Positions 18,475 to 29,119 of a DNA stretch of 64,000 nt are shown here, piece after piece. The DNA is from Camillea tinctor (taxonomy: Eukaryota; Ascomycota; Sordariomycetes; Xylariales; Xylariaceae). The stretch spans positions 124,001 to 188,000 of the forward strand of contig MU394057.1 of NCBI GenBank assembly GCA_022578605.1. Direction: 5' to 3'. How positions within the stretch are numbered: the first letter of the stretch is position 1; each line of letters starts with the position of its first letter. The position numbers were made by a program, and so were the translations under genes. The notes under the pieces are model-generated. The model worked only from the letters and a program-made list of their open reading frames with translations. It was not told the origin of the DNA and ran no database searches.

Positions 18475-19847
18475 TTAATCCTCGTCGGATTCATCCTCCT
18501 CAGCCTCCTGAAGCCAGGTCAAGAAGGGCTCCGCGGCACGGCGAATCTTCTTGGAAGTAGCCAGATCAACATACTTCTTGCTGGCCCTAGTGCCCCACTT
18601 GGTGACAACTTCTTCACTGACTAGGTCCTTGTCATAAAGTTGGTGAAGGATCTTGACAATCTTGTCGCTCGTCAAGAGCTCAGGGTGCTCCTTACCCTGA
18701 GCAGCGAGGAGACGCTCGATACCACCGAGCAATGCTTTCTCGTGGCGTTCAGAGGTCACCATCTGCAAGTAATGATTAGTATAACGAGTTTTCAAAGTAG
18801 GTAAAACCTAAGGGGTAAGGGATTTTCAAGTCTTACCTGCTTGAGCATTCCAGCTCGCTTGGGAATTTGAGTAATGACGTTCTCATCGAACAGGGTCTGG
18901 ACGAGAACCAAGACGGTCTTGTGCTTGGTTTCGATGCCGAGATCCTTGGCTTTGACGTAAATCTGAATGTCATCAACCTTGTTAATGCTACCAGTCTTTG
19001 CAGCCTCTTCCTGGATCCAGTCGCCCAGGGCGTCGTAGACGGTGTTGCCACCGCCTTCTCCATCTTCATCTTCATCATCGCCTCCGAGAACGAGCTTCTG
19101 ACGGAATTCATTGGGGAGCTGGCTCTGGCGGGCCTTGACAGCCTGCTCAGACATGTCAACAGCCCAGTCATCATCCTTAACTTCGGTGGGGGCATCGATG
19201 ACTTGGGCGTCAGCATTAATCTTACGAGTGAACTCGTCGTCGCTACCAGCGTCGTCCTCATCGTCGTTTCTGTCGCCAGTGTCGTTGGAACCGTTTTCGG
19301 AGTTCTCTCCTCCACTTCCGTGACCATTTTCTTTGTTACCATTCTGCTGTGCTTGCTGCTTGGCCTTGCGAGCAGCCTTGCGCTCAGCCTTGTCTTTCCT
19401 GCCGCCCTTCTTGGGCTGATTCTTCAGGATGAAGCCGCTAAGCTTGAGGCGGAGATCCACATCGGTGCGCTGACCGCAAGCCTTGCAGTCGAGCACGATG
19501 CGACCATCCTTGATGACAACATCAGTCTCGGGGTTCTTGCACTTCTTGCAGAGAACAAACTTGTTGATGAAGCCATCGAGATAGTCCTGTAGCTTGGGGG
19601 CGTCGTGGGCACCGTTGATGATCCAGCGGTCATCAGGGGGATCAATGTTAGTTTGAGCACCGAGCTCAAAGCCGAAATACTTGATCACGTAAGATCCAGG
19701 GCGGGCAAGCGAGGCAGCAACGCTGCTCAGGTTGACAACGACGGTCTTGATGCCGTTACCTTTGCCTTCGATCTTGGTCTGGATCTTTTCCATCTTGTAG
19801 CGATAGAAGGCATCGGTGACATCACGGCGAACGTTGACGAGAGCCAT
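18475..19847 (-). CDS. TIF5: Translation initiation factor eIF5
   Basis: The model is complement(join(18475..18762,18837..19847)), giving 432 residues. eIF5 is the GTPase-activating protein for eIF2 in the 43S/48S complex. The N-terminus [19 protein letters not shown] carries the arginine finger equivalent to yeast Arg15 (Arg16 here). The zinc ribbon has Cys100, Cys103, Cys121 and Cys124 (CKKC and CKAC). A charged Lys-rich then Asp/Glu-rich linker (about 145-250) leads to the W2/HEAT domain, which ends in the usual acidic aromatic box ([16 protein letters not shown]). The 74-nt intron has donor GTAAGA, branch TACTAATC and acceptor GCAG, in phase 0, and joins LKQ to [12 protein letters not shown]. 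Confidence 0.96.
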
Positions 19848-21403
19848 TTTTGCGGTATTGGTAGTAGTTAATGAAGCAGAAAGGCTTTAGAAATTATCAG
19901 ATATATGGTCGGAGAGTGGGATTCCTTGATTATAGGTAAGCGGGAGAGGACTAGATAGTCATTCGCGGATATTGTTTCTTTTTTTTTTCTTTTTATGGCG
20001 AGGTGGACAGAAGAGGATGGAGCGAGCCAGGAGGTCAGTAATGGGGACTGTTCCTAGTATGGGACATGTGGAAGACTGGGTAATAGTTGCTGGCGTTGGA
20101 AGGCATTAACTCGGGCGATGAGACGGTCTTGGTTCAACCGACTGAGCTGAGATTGGGGCTACAAGGCTTTCGCGGTATGCGAAATGATTGTAGCGTGAGA
20201 GGGGGTAGGTGGTGTCTAGACACAGCGGTTTTGTCGTGCTGATACATAAACAGCAATCTATCGTGATCCCTTCTATGTGGGGGTTTCTTGTTCGCTTGGG
20301 GGGCGTTGGATAAGTATGGAAAAGACGAGCGAATGATGAACCAAACAACGACAACCAGAGACTGTGTGTCGATGATGATCTTGTTCTGGCTAGGAGGAGC
20401 GTAGGTGGAAATAGGAAGAGAGTTGATACAAGGAAGGTTGGATATAAGGTAGTGCTGTGGTTGTGGTTGTAGTATTCGCTGTTGTTGTCGGGAATGAAAA
20501 AGGGGAGGAAGAGTAAGAGTAAGAAAGAGAGGAGAGAAAAGTGTAGAATTGAGAAAGCAGAGGGCAGAACACTATAAAGAATAAAAAAAACAGAGTGCGG
20601 CTGTGTTGCCACCAATAAGAGTGACCGATGCCGGTGACGGTTGTAGTGGATTCGATGACCAGAGGTTTTTCTTGTTTTTGTTTTTTTTGGCTTTGGCTTT
20701 CTAATTACACTGTGGTGCTAGTGGAGAGTGATTGTCGTCAGTATCGGTGTCACGGTTGGTTATTGTTGTGTTGGTTATCAGTGGTAGAAAAGAGAATTTT
20801 TTATGGTGGCAGTGGATTAGAAGATGGAGAGAGGGGGAAGAGGAGAGAGAAAAAAAAGTTGTGTAAAAGTTGAGAAGAAGGAAGAAGAAGTAAAAGAGTG
20901 GGAAGAGGGACAAGGATCGAGGCGGGAAAAAAAAAAGAGCTAAAGAACCTAAAAATGGTTTGATGAATAATAAAAACTGTGAAAGCGTAACCACTAAATT
21001 GAATCATTCTCATGGGATACAGGGGAGGCAGCAGTACAACAGTACCCCTCCCTACCTAAAGAGGATTGATGCCTGGTTAAAGAAGACAAACCCTAAAAAC
21101 TTCTTAAATCCGAGCAGGTTTGCTATTTTACGGAGTACAACCACTAGATTAGCTTGACTGACAGATTCGTGCATGAAGAATTTTCCACAGTGTAGTATAT
21201 TCTAATCTATCTCTGCTAAGTCATGTGCATATTGAGGTTTTTTTTTCTTTCTTTTTTCTTCTTCTTCTCCTTCTCTTTCTCTCTCAATTCTTTCCGTGTG
21301 TGCCGAATCGAGATGTTTTTTAAGGTTGCTTCTGCTTTGTTTTACCATGACCTATCATCACTGCCTATCCTCTTTTTAGGTTTACATACCTAGTGCTAAG
21401 TAC

Positions 21404-21434
<31 letters not shown>

Positions 21435-22955
21435 CCTCTCTAAAATTAGGTTAGGTTAATGTTAATAACTTATATTTATAATGGTAAAAGTTTTTGGCAA
21501 ATCGATCTTGGAAGAAAGATATAACATGACACATGTACATACATATATAGGTTAGCCACCTTGATCAACTGTGATACATCATCACACAAAGGATGGATAA
21601 TGAACGATGAACGATGGATGCTCATACTTCACCTATCACAAAATACACCGGTACCAACATCACTGTAACCTGACGCCCTTACGTGATTTGATTGGAAAAG
21701 TGATACACACCTAGGTTAGGTAGGTATATTCTTCATAATCATTATCTGTGTAAATGGGAATGTCAATATTTATTCGCCATTGACTTAACCTACTAGATAT
21801 GTATGTATATGGCACCTTTCACATGATACTGCATGGAGAAAAGAACCAGAATATCATACTACACATACATAGGTATCTCCCCTTCAACGTATCACAACCC
21901 CTGCAATGATGTACATTTATTATTGTATTTAACCTGGTCAAGTTGGGCGGGGTGGAACGGGGAAGAGTAAATCTCTCCCACGCAAGCCTCCCAGAATTCG
22001 AGCTATAAGCGCGCCTGCGAATGGTAATATTCCCAACTCTGCTGGCTGGCATATGACATTGCTGCCCTCATGTTGCATCCAAACCAGAGTATCTGGCACC
22101 AACTCTCTCTATCCTCTGGTGCCCGACCCTTCTTTGCCTTGACTATACACACAAGTCTTGCAAATATTGGGCTTCGTGTCCATCCCTCTTTTGGGTCCTC
22201 CACATAAAAAGCCATGAACTATCCAAGTTCAGGTTTCTTCTGCCCTCACAAAGATAAATCTAGCCTTGGCCTTCAAAGCAGAAATCTATAGAAATTGTGG
22301 GATTCTCAGTTCAAAGCTTCAGCACTGCTGATGCTTTCTGCTCACAACCCCACAAACCCACAGCGTAGGCTAAAGAGAAAAAAAAAAAAAAAACAAAAAG
22401 AGGAAAAAAAGCACACACACATACACACTTTACTATGCTAAGAACTGGGTCCCTCATCGTTCGGTCCTTCAGAACGTCTGTGGAAACCCGCATATGCATC
22501 ATGCGATAGAAAGAAGAAAAACATGCCTGTGTGGGTCAACACTCGGTCAAGATTTTAGTTCTCACTTGGTTCTTTTTTTCTTCTTCTCTCTTTCCATCCA
22601 GAATGATGGGCATCATCGTCGAAATACACATCCATTTACCCCGTACTGTAAAGTTCAGCCCATACATGAAACAAAATAGGACTCGAAAAGCCCTTCCACC
22701 AACGCCTCAGCCTGAACCTCATTGTGGGTCTCCAGTTGATCCATAACCATACCAATAAACCCGTGTCCGCTGCTGCATTCCTGTAATTACTACGAAGAAA
22801 AAAAAAGTTCTAATGCCTATGCTGCCCAGGTAGAAGCGGGCCCTTGAAAGCAGAAGGTCGCGACGGTCTGGTCGCAACTCTGAGCACCGAAGAAAATCGA
22901 TCCCACAAACCGGGGACACATATCGAAGTGCGACGCGTTCGTATCCACGCTTGTT
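19848..22955. promoter_or_regulatory. Intergenic: TIF5 upstream region and bHLH gene 3' flank
   Basis: This 3.1-kb gap holds the TIF5 promoter and leader next to 19847 and the 3' UTR of the bHLH gene next to 22955. It is rich in G/A on the plus strand at 20390-20950, and has T-runs at 21240-21290, a (CTAT)n/(CTTT)n repeat at 21404-21435 and CACCTAGGTTAGGTAGGTA near 21708. Open frames at 20106-20615 and 21819-22215 have no domain I recognise. No gene supported. Confidence 0.55.
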
Positions 22956-24005
22956 TTATGAGGACGATGAGCTCTCCTCTTTAGCCTGTGGAGGGTGGAC
23001 CCCGGCATTCTGGGCTGCTTGTTTCCACATGTTCAACTCCCGGTAGGCTCGCTCACATTCTTGCTTGAGCTTGTCGTTCGAGACACTGAGCTCCTGGATG
23101 GCTTGCTCGGTGAGCAGCTTCTCCAGGGTCCACTTCTCGATGTTCTGGGCCTCATTTTCCTTGAGCTGCGTGATGAATGCGACGGCACGCTGGAGAATAG
23201 ATCCCTTGTTCTTTTCGCACCCAGGAACGATCTTAGCCAGCTCGTTGATGCCTTCATTAATAGTTTCGCGGCGGCGGCGTTCCACTTGATCAGGGTTAAC
23301 ACAACAGGCACTACATAATACGGCAAACATGGGGTGCAAATTACCTTCTTTGTGGTTATCCTTGCGCAGTTTGTGCCACTCTTCCGAGCCAACAGCAGGC
23401 TTGGGGTTGGCGTTGTTCCTAACACCGTTCTGCGATGGTTGGTGAGGAGTGTTATTCGTAGAAGCATCGTTGTTGAGATTCTCAGACGGTATGATGTCGT
23501 TATGACCATAGGATGGCTCGGAGTGATTCTCACTCTCGGCAGTAGCCTGGGCAGCAAATGTCTCCTCGGTTGACTGAGGGACATGAAGAGTGGGATACAT
23601 GGTCCCTAGAGCCGCTGCCGCGGTGCTTGATGCATTAGCAGGGTCGGCAGCCTCATGGCGATGTTCGGCTGCGGCTTGTTGAAGGGCTGCGAAATCAGCA
23701 TTAGTTGCGGCTTGGGCAGCTGCCTGGGCGGCCTCAACAGCACTCTCAACATAAGCAGCAGATGCAGCATCGGGGGTACTGGACGACATGGCAGTGGCGG
23801 GAACACTACGCTTGGAGCGCCGTGAATCAGGTGACGAGTCTGGTGCACCACGCTTCCGCTTTTGCGAAGGACTCGACGGCGAAGTGGTGCTGAAGTCGTT
23901 TTGATCGGCAACGGCTGCGTCAGCCATGGCGGCAAGATGCTCACGATTGATGTGGGCCAGGGGCTCGAGGAGTGACTCGGTTTGAGGGTAACCGTTAGAC
24001 TCCAT
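22956..24005 (-). CDS. CBF1: bHLH transcription factor, Cbf1-like
   Basis: The model is complement(join(22956..23284,23345..24005)), giving 329 residues. The bHLH domain starts near residue 212: RKDNHKE, then after the intron VERRRRETINEGINELAKIVPG, then GSILQRAVAFITQLKE. The His, Glu and Arg of the basic region (H218, E220-E222, R223-R226) are those that read CACGTG E-boxes. A coiled-coil segment follows (about 268-310), ending in SSSSS. The N-terminal half is Ala-rich with a nuclear-type basic patch (QKRKRG and RRSKRS). In yeast Cbf1 binds centromere element CDEI and MET gene promoters. The 60-nt intron (donor GTAATT, acceptor CAAG) is a multiple of three and has no in-frame stop, so an unspliced reading would also be open but would break the basic region. 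Confidence 0.88.
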   Translation of the reverse strand: MESNGYPQTESLLEPLAHINREHLAAMADAAVADQNDFSTTSPSSPSQKRKRGAPDSSPDSRRSKRSVPATAMSSSTPDAASAAYVESAVEAAQAAAQAATNADFAALQQAAAEHRHEAADPANASSTAAAALGTMYPTLHVPQSTEETFAAQATAESENHSEPSYGHNDIIPSENLNNDASTNNTPHQPSQNGVRNNANPKPAVGSEEWHKLRKDNHKEGNLHPMFAVLCSACCVNPDQVERRRRETINEGINELAKIVPGCEKNKGSILQRAVAFITQLKENEAQNIEKWTLEKLLTEQAIQELSVSNDKLKQECERAYRELNMWKQAAQNAGVHPPQAKEESSSSS

Positions 24006-24593
24006 CGCGTCTTAGCTTGCAAGACAAGAGGTGTCCGAGTTGATCAGTAGTGACCTACAGTAGGACAAGACCGGCACTGAACGAATCCCGTTTCAGTGGA
24101 TGTTTGTGTGGTGGATTTCGCACCTCTTTACCAAGAGGCTGTTCAAATTAGTGGAATGCTCGTCAATTAACCAACTAACACGGGAAGGGAGATGGTAAGA
24201 GTAAGAAGAAGAAGAATAAGAATGAGAACGAAAACAAGATCGAGAACAAGAACAAGAACAAGAACAAGATAACGAGAACAATAATAAGAGGAAGGGAGAA
24301 AAGGCATCGCCACCATCATTATCTACCCAGTTTGTGTTGCGCATACTACCCAGCTCCCATGGCACATGACAAAGTTGTCGGAGGGAACAATGGTTGATGC
24401 GTCATTCATTAAGAGGTCCATGCTTATTCACAAGACTCGACCCGGGTCAAGGATGAAGCAGATGACAGTGACTAAAGATCATGAATGAATAGCTTCTCCA
24501 TGAGAAGGTAATTTCGTAGATTAAAAAGTTGCAAGGTGCACAGTGGGTTCCATCACTTATATAGCGTTGTCATGCTTTGCTGATTTTGGTTCT

Positions 24594-24618
24594 GGGTTCT
24601 GGGTTTTGGGTTTTTGGG
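24594..24618 (+). promoter_or_regulatory. G-quadruplex motif upstream of the bHLH gene
   Basis: GGG runs at 24594-24596, 24601-24603, 24608-24610 and 24616-24618 have loops of 4, 4 and 5 bases. It lies about 590 bp upstream of the bHLH start codon, on the strand opposite to that gene, so it would act in DNA rather than in that mRNA. Confidence 0.45.
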
Positions 24619-25181
24619 TTTTGGTAATTTTTTTTTTTCTTTTTGCAAGGGCCGGGATGTGAAGGCACGAGACCAGCTTGTTTGATTTGGTTTGGTTTTC
24701 TGGTTTGGTTGTGTTGTAGAGAAAGAGAGTAAAAAAAAAGGTTAATGAGCTTGAATATAGGTTGGTTGTTTTATTTTGTTTGGTTTTGCGACGATGAGAT
24801 GCAACAATCCAGACAAAATGCAGATGCAGACCAGACGCGCGAAAATTTTCGCAATTTTCGCAATAATTGGCGCGCTCAACGATGCACACACACTTCACTG
24901 TCGGGACAAGACAGAGACCAGTCTGAGAAGAGAATGATGGCGGCGATGTTTTTTCAATAATATAGAAAAAAAAAAAGGTATACCACCCCAAGTCGTTATA
25001 CCATTCAGGGTAGGGGCATAAAAAAAAAGAGTAGAAAGAATTAAGGGAAGATGGATTACATTACCTGAAATCATGTGCCTGATCTCGTGCAGAGAGCAAG
25101 GTGACGGAAGACGGGAAGTGCTTGGTTGCTTGGTCGCTGGTGCTTGGTGCTTGGATCTCCGGTCGTTCAGTCAAGTGACTT

Positions 25182-25187
25182 CACGTG
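25182..25187. promoter_or_regulatory. CACGTG E-box in the bHLH upstream region
   Basis: A perfect palindromic CACGTG, the core site of Cbf1-type bHLH proteins, lies about 1.2 kb upstream of the bHLH start. It is a candidate autoregulatory site. The flank TTCACGTG misses the purine of the yeast CDEI consensus, and a 6-mer can occur by chance. Confidence 0.3.
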
Positions 25188-27671
25188 CTTTCGAGGAATA
25201 ATAGCTTCGAATCAGGGCGATGGATGGGGAAACTCCAGAAACCAAAGAAGAATGCAAATTCCCAGGTAAAAACTAGAGATATCTTCAAAGTGATCCAGCA
25301 AGTCCCCGAGGCTGACCGGTCTGAAGACCAACTTTTTTTTTCTTTTGTTCACGACTTTTGCGCTTTTACAGAGAAAATAATGGGAGATGCAGCGCGCGAT
25401 CGAGGAGTTGAGGGAAGAAGGTGGCATGCCTCAGACCATATGACCCCCCGAACGCACAGGCCACATACTTGAGCACGGACCACCACGAAACTGTTTCTCA
25501 TCTCTTCTCTGAGATCGGCCCCACGCCTAGGAGTTGCTGTTGGCCAATCAGCGCTGTGAAGACCCCCATGTTTAGTTGTAGAGCACACCACCATCATCAA
25601 TCAATACCAGGACCTACCATTTTCTATCACAGCAACCACCACTTTGTTATTACTACCACCACCACTACTAACCAACAGCAACCACTACCAACATTACTAA
25701 CTACATACCATTATCTTCCTTCCATTACCCATAACCCATAACCCATTACCATACCTATCACCATACCCATCACCACCAGCCTCCCTTTCTCCTTTCCCCT
25801 TCCCCCCCTCCTTCCCCCTACCTAATGTCCATAGCCTAGAAACCCCGAACCCATCCCATTTTTTATTCTACCTACATAGAATTGTTAGCTACCTGGTATT
25901 TATTAATTTGCCTTCTTTTTTCTTTCTTTCTTTTATTCTTTTCTACTCTTTCCTTTCCTTTCCTTTCCTTCCCTTTCTTTTTGCTCTCTCTCGTCATGGT
26001 ATCTGCTAGCTTAGCTAGCTAGGTTTACCCAGCCTCATCCTATTGAAACATACCTAATCCATTGATTTGCTGACATTTTCGGATTTCGGCTACCAAGGTA
26101 CTTAGGAGCTTGGCATCGTGCTTATGCTGCTTGAATTAGCGTGAGCCAAAGCACCTAGGTAGGTATGTATGTATGTAGGTAAGGTATGTATGTACGTACT
26201 TGCTAGTATGTAGGGTCGGTTATGGACTCGTGTGGGTTTCTGTAAACTACCTCACACCTTAGGTAGGTTAGTAGTTAGTAGAGTAGTAACAGAGATAACT
26301 CTAATCTCCATTTCGTCAGATCTATACAAGAAACTTGACCTGCAGGTAGTATCAAGGTGTATGATATTTGAAACCTGCAGATGACGAGGGGTTGCAACAA
26401 GGAAGAAAGAAAAAAAAAAGAGAGAGAGAAGGGCAATGTGGAGGTATGTATACTAGGTTAGTATGTAAGTTACGTTGGTAAGACTAGCAGGTATGTGAGT
26501 ATGTATGTAAGTAATGTAGGTGGAAACTAGCCCCGAAAGGGAGAGGGGAAGCGCCTAAGGAGTGGAGGGGGGGGTTGGTAGGTGTAGTGTAGTGCCCATG
26601 TAGTTGCTCATAGGCAGCTACTAGTGGTTGTTGGCGCTACCCCAAACCCGTAACTCGTATCATTTTTGGAGAAGTTGGAAGTCCCGTGAGAGCTGTTCCT
26701 GTGACCAACTCCGGCTGTGTGTGACTGCATGAGAGTACATTTGCTGGTTGCACTCCCCCTCAAATATGTGAGAAACCAACAGGGCTCGGGAGTAGCCGCG
26801 CTGGGCGTACTGAAAATCAATTAAGGCATAACAACCAGTCCGGTAGTCCGGCAGATCATTGCCCACAATCCTTTCTTATTCAAGACCTACATAACCTAGC
26901 AACCTTACCCTTGAGATTAGAAGCTTCTAAGTATAAAGCAGGTTAGGTGTATAAACCTGGATATGTCAGATCAGAGGAACAGCGATCACATGAGAATGCT
27001 ACTAATAGTAAATGCATTATACACTACTACTACTGGGTACTACTGATGACTTTTATCTTAAGGGTTGGGGTATAGGTAGGTAGTCAATCAACATTTTATT
27101 CACGTGCATGCACCAGTTAACGCTTGCTGGTTTTGGTTTGTTAGAGATAACTCATAACTCAGGTTTTGTGATCAATACAAAAGGACAGAACATAAAAAAG
27201 AGCTGAACGGTTAGATAAATTGCAAGCTAAGCTCAATGCCCTATGTACTAGGTTAAGTAGTGTCTGGTACTACTTGTACGGGTAGCAGCATTCCCCAATG
27301 TCTGTCTTAACTAGAAACAAAGATGGCTGGACGGCATACATGACCTTAAGTTAGTAGTACACGTACATAGGTAACCTAGGTAAGGTTATGTATGTACTAT
27401 GTACATATGTGTAGGTAGGGTAAGTGGGGGGAGTTTCAGGTACCTAACACAGCTAATACTAGACATTACTAATTATGTACATCTAGGTTAGTGCTAAGTT
27501 GCCTGTCCACCCCCAGTGCTAGCGTACAGTTCTCCGTTCCCCGCCGCACTGACCAACCCGCATCCGATAGGAGCCCAAAGCTCAAGACGTCACCTTCAAT
27601 TGTTGACTACAGCTCCTTGCTATCACCTACAACCCTCAAGACCCGACATAACCTCCGATTATTCCCCCAAG

Positions 27672-29119
27672 ATGGGCGATCACGTTGGTACAAAACTAGA
27701 TCATGAGAACCATCTTCTTCTCGTGAGTTGACATTTCGCAGAGTGCTTAGCTTACGTGTGATGGCCGTGATGGTGATGGTGATGGTGATGGTGACAGCAC
27801 AACCGGAAAGGCAAAGATGAAGGCCAGGATATGCTAACACGATGTGATCTCCCCCAAACCTATGTAGGACCAACCACTCCTCCGGCTCCCCTTCGAGCTC
27901 CTACGCAAGAACTTCCGATCAGCGCATTTCGAGGTCGAGAAAGATGGTACCTTTGTAAAGAACCTACTGAAAGAAACCGCCTCGGCCAACTACAGCCAGA
28001 CCCCGCAGGAAGATGTTCTGAAGAATCTCGATACCATGATCGCACGAATGCGCGGCGTCAAGCGGAAGCTCACTGCGTTTGCTGAAGAAGAAGACCGATT
28101 ATACCATCACGAGGAAGCCCGTGTAAAACACCTTGCTGAGCTGTACTCCATGTATAGCGTTGATGATGTCAAATACGAGAGCTGGAGCCGCACCCGCCTA
28201 GATCGTCTCTTAGTCGACTACCTGTTACGGCATGGGTATAACGACAGTGCGCGTGCGCTAGCAGAGGAGCGGGGGATAGAACTACTGGTAGATGTAGATA
28301 CGTTCGAGCAGATGAGTCGTATCCGAAAGAGCCTACTTAATGGGAGCGTGACCGAGGCCCTAGCATGGTGCGCCGCCGGAGACACAAAGAAAGAATTGCG
28401 CAAGATGGACGTATGTGAACCCTTTATCACCAATCGCCGACTTCCTTGGATTCTCAGATTCTAACTCTGTACACTAGAGCAACCTAGAGTTTATGCTCCG
28501 CTACCAGCAATATATTGAGATCGTTAGAAGCAAAGCTCGAACGAAGCCTAACGAAGCTCTAGCTCATGCCAAAAAGTATCTGTTCCCCTACCGGGAGACT
28601 TATCCACACGAGTTCCGACAGGCTTGTGGCCTTCTAGCAATTCCTCCAGGTGACGCACGCAGCGTCTACTCGGAGCTCTACTCACAGGCACGCTGGGAAA
28701 TGCTTGCGGATCTGTTCACGTCCACACACAACACGCTACTTTCGCTGCCGCCAGTCCCGCTTCTACATGTCGCCCTATCGCTCGGACTCTCAGCCCTCAA
28801 AACTCCCGCGTGCCACTCAATACACCCAGCATCGACGGCAGGGGCCCCCTCACACTCGACAAGCATGCTGCTCGCTGCCAGTGTCTGCCCGATTTGTAGC
28901 ACTGAGCTAAACGAGCTTGCCCGCAATGTTCCCTATGCCAATCATAGTAAGAGCCACGTTGAGCCTGACCTGCTCATGCTTCCCAATGGCCGTGCCTACG
29001 GCAAAGCACGCCTTGAGGAGTACGCCAGGAAGGCTGGCCTCCTCGATGGCCAAGTTAAGGACCTGCGGACAGGTGAGATCTTCAGTATGGACCGGCTCAA
29101 GAAGGTGTATATCTCCTGA
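27672..29119 (+). CDS. FYV10: GID/CTLH E3 ligase subunit Fyv10/Gid9 (MAEA family)
   Basis: The model is join(27672..27722,27868..28410,28478..29119), giving 411 residues. Fyv10/Gid9 is one of the two RING-like subunits of the GID ubiquitin ligase, which degrades gluconeogenic enzymes in yeast. Exon 1 encodes [17 protein letters not shown]. The LisH motif is near residues 124-156 ([26 protein letters not shown]), and CTLH follows ([22 protein letters not shown] onward). The CRA region includes [27 protein letters not shown]. The degenerate Gid RING starts at Cys335 ([20 protein letters not shown]) and ends [19 protein letters not shown]. Both introns are phase 0 with donors GTGAGT and GTATGT. 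Intron 1 holds a TGATGG repeat near 27759-27793. Confidence 0.95.

Larger units (their letters stand above)
24006..27671. promoter_or_regulatory. Long divergent intergenic region (bHLH gene / FYV10)
   Basis: This 3.7-kb region must hold both promoters. It contains an (AAGAAC)n run at 24244-24268, a G-quadruplex motif at 24594-24618, a CACGTG E-box at 25182-25187, degenerate CCCATAA repeats near 25725-25750 and many GTAGGTATGTA strings between 26150 and 27480. The 69-codon open frame on the minus strand at 26660-26866 has a fairly protein-like composition but begins with GTG after a stop and has no recognised domain. No gene supported. Confidence 0.55.

Noticed and set aside
20106..20615. 169-codon minus-strand frame upstream of TIF5
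   Set aside because: Its product is a Phe/Leu/Ser/Thr run from a purine-skewed leader or promoter, with no features.
22003..22215. 70-codon minus-strand frame starting at a true ATG
   Set aside because: No domain or splice context, and the overlapping frame downstream is different in character. Treated as chance in the spacer.
23285..23344. Reading the Cbf1-like gene as one unspliced 349-residue frame
   Set aside because: The extra 20 residues break the highly conserved HKEVERRR stretch, and good splice ends remove them exactly. Kept only as a possible retained-intron isoform.
26660..26866. 69-codon minus-strand frame with protein-like composition (YALIDFQYAQRGYSRALLV)
   Set aside because: It starts at GTG a few codons after a stop, has no neighbouring exon I can join, and matches nothing I know. 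It might be a fragment of an old gene, but this is not supported.
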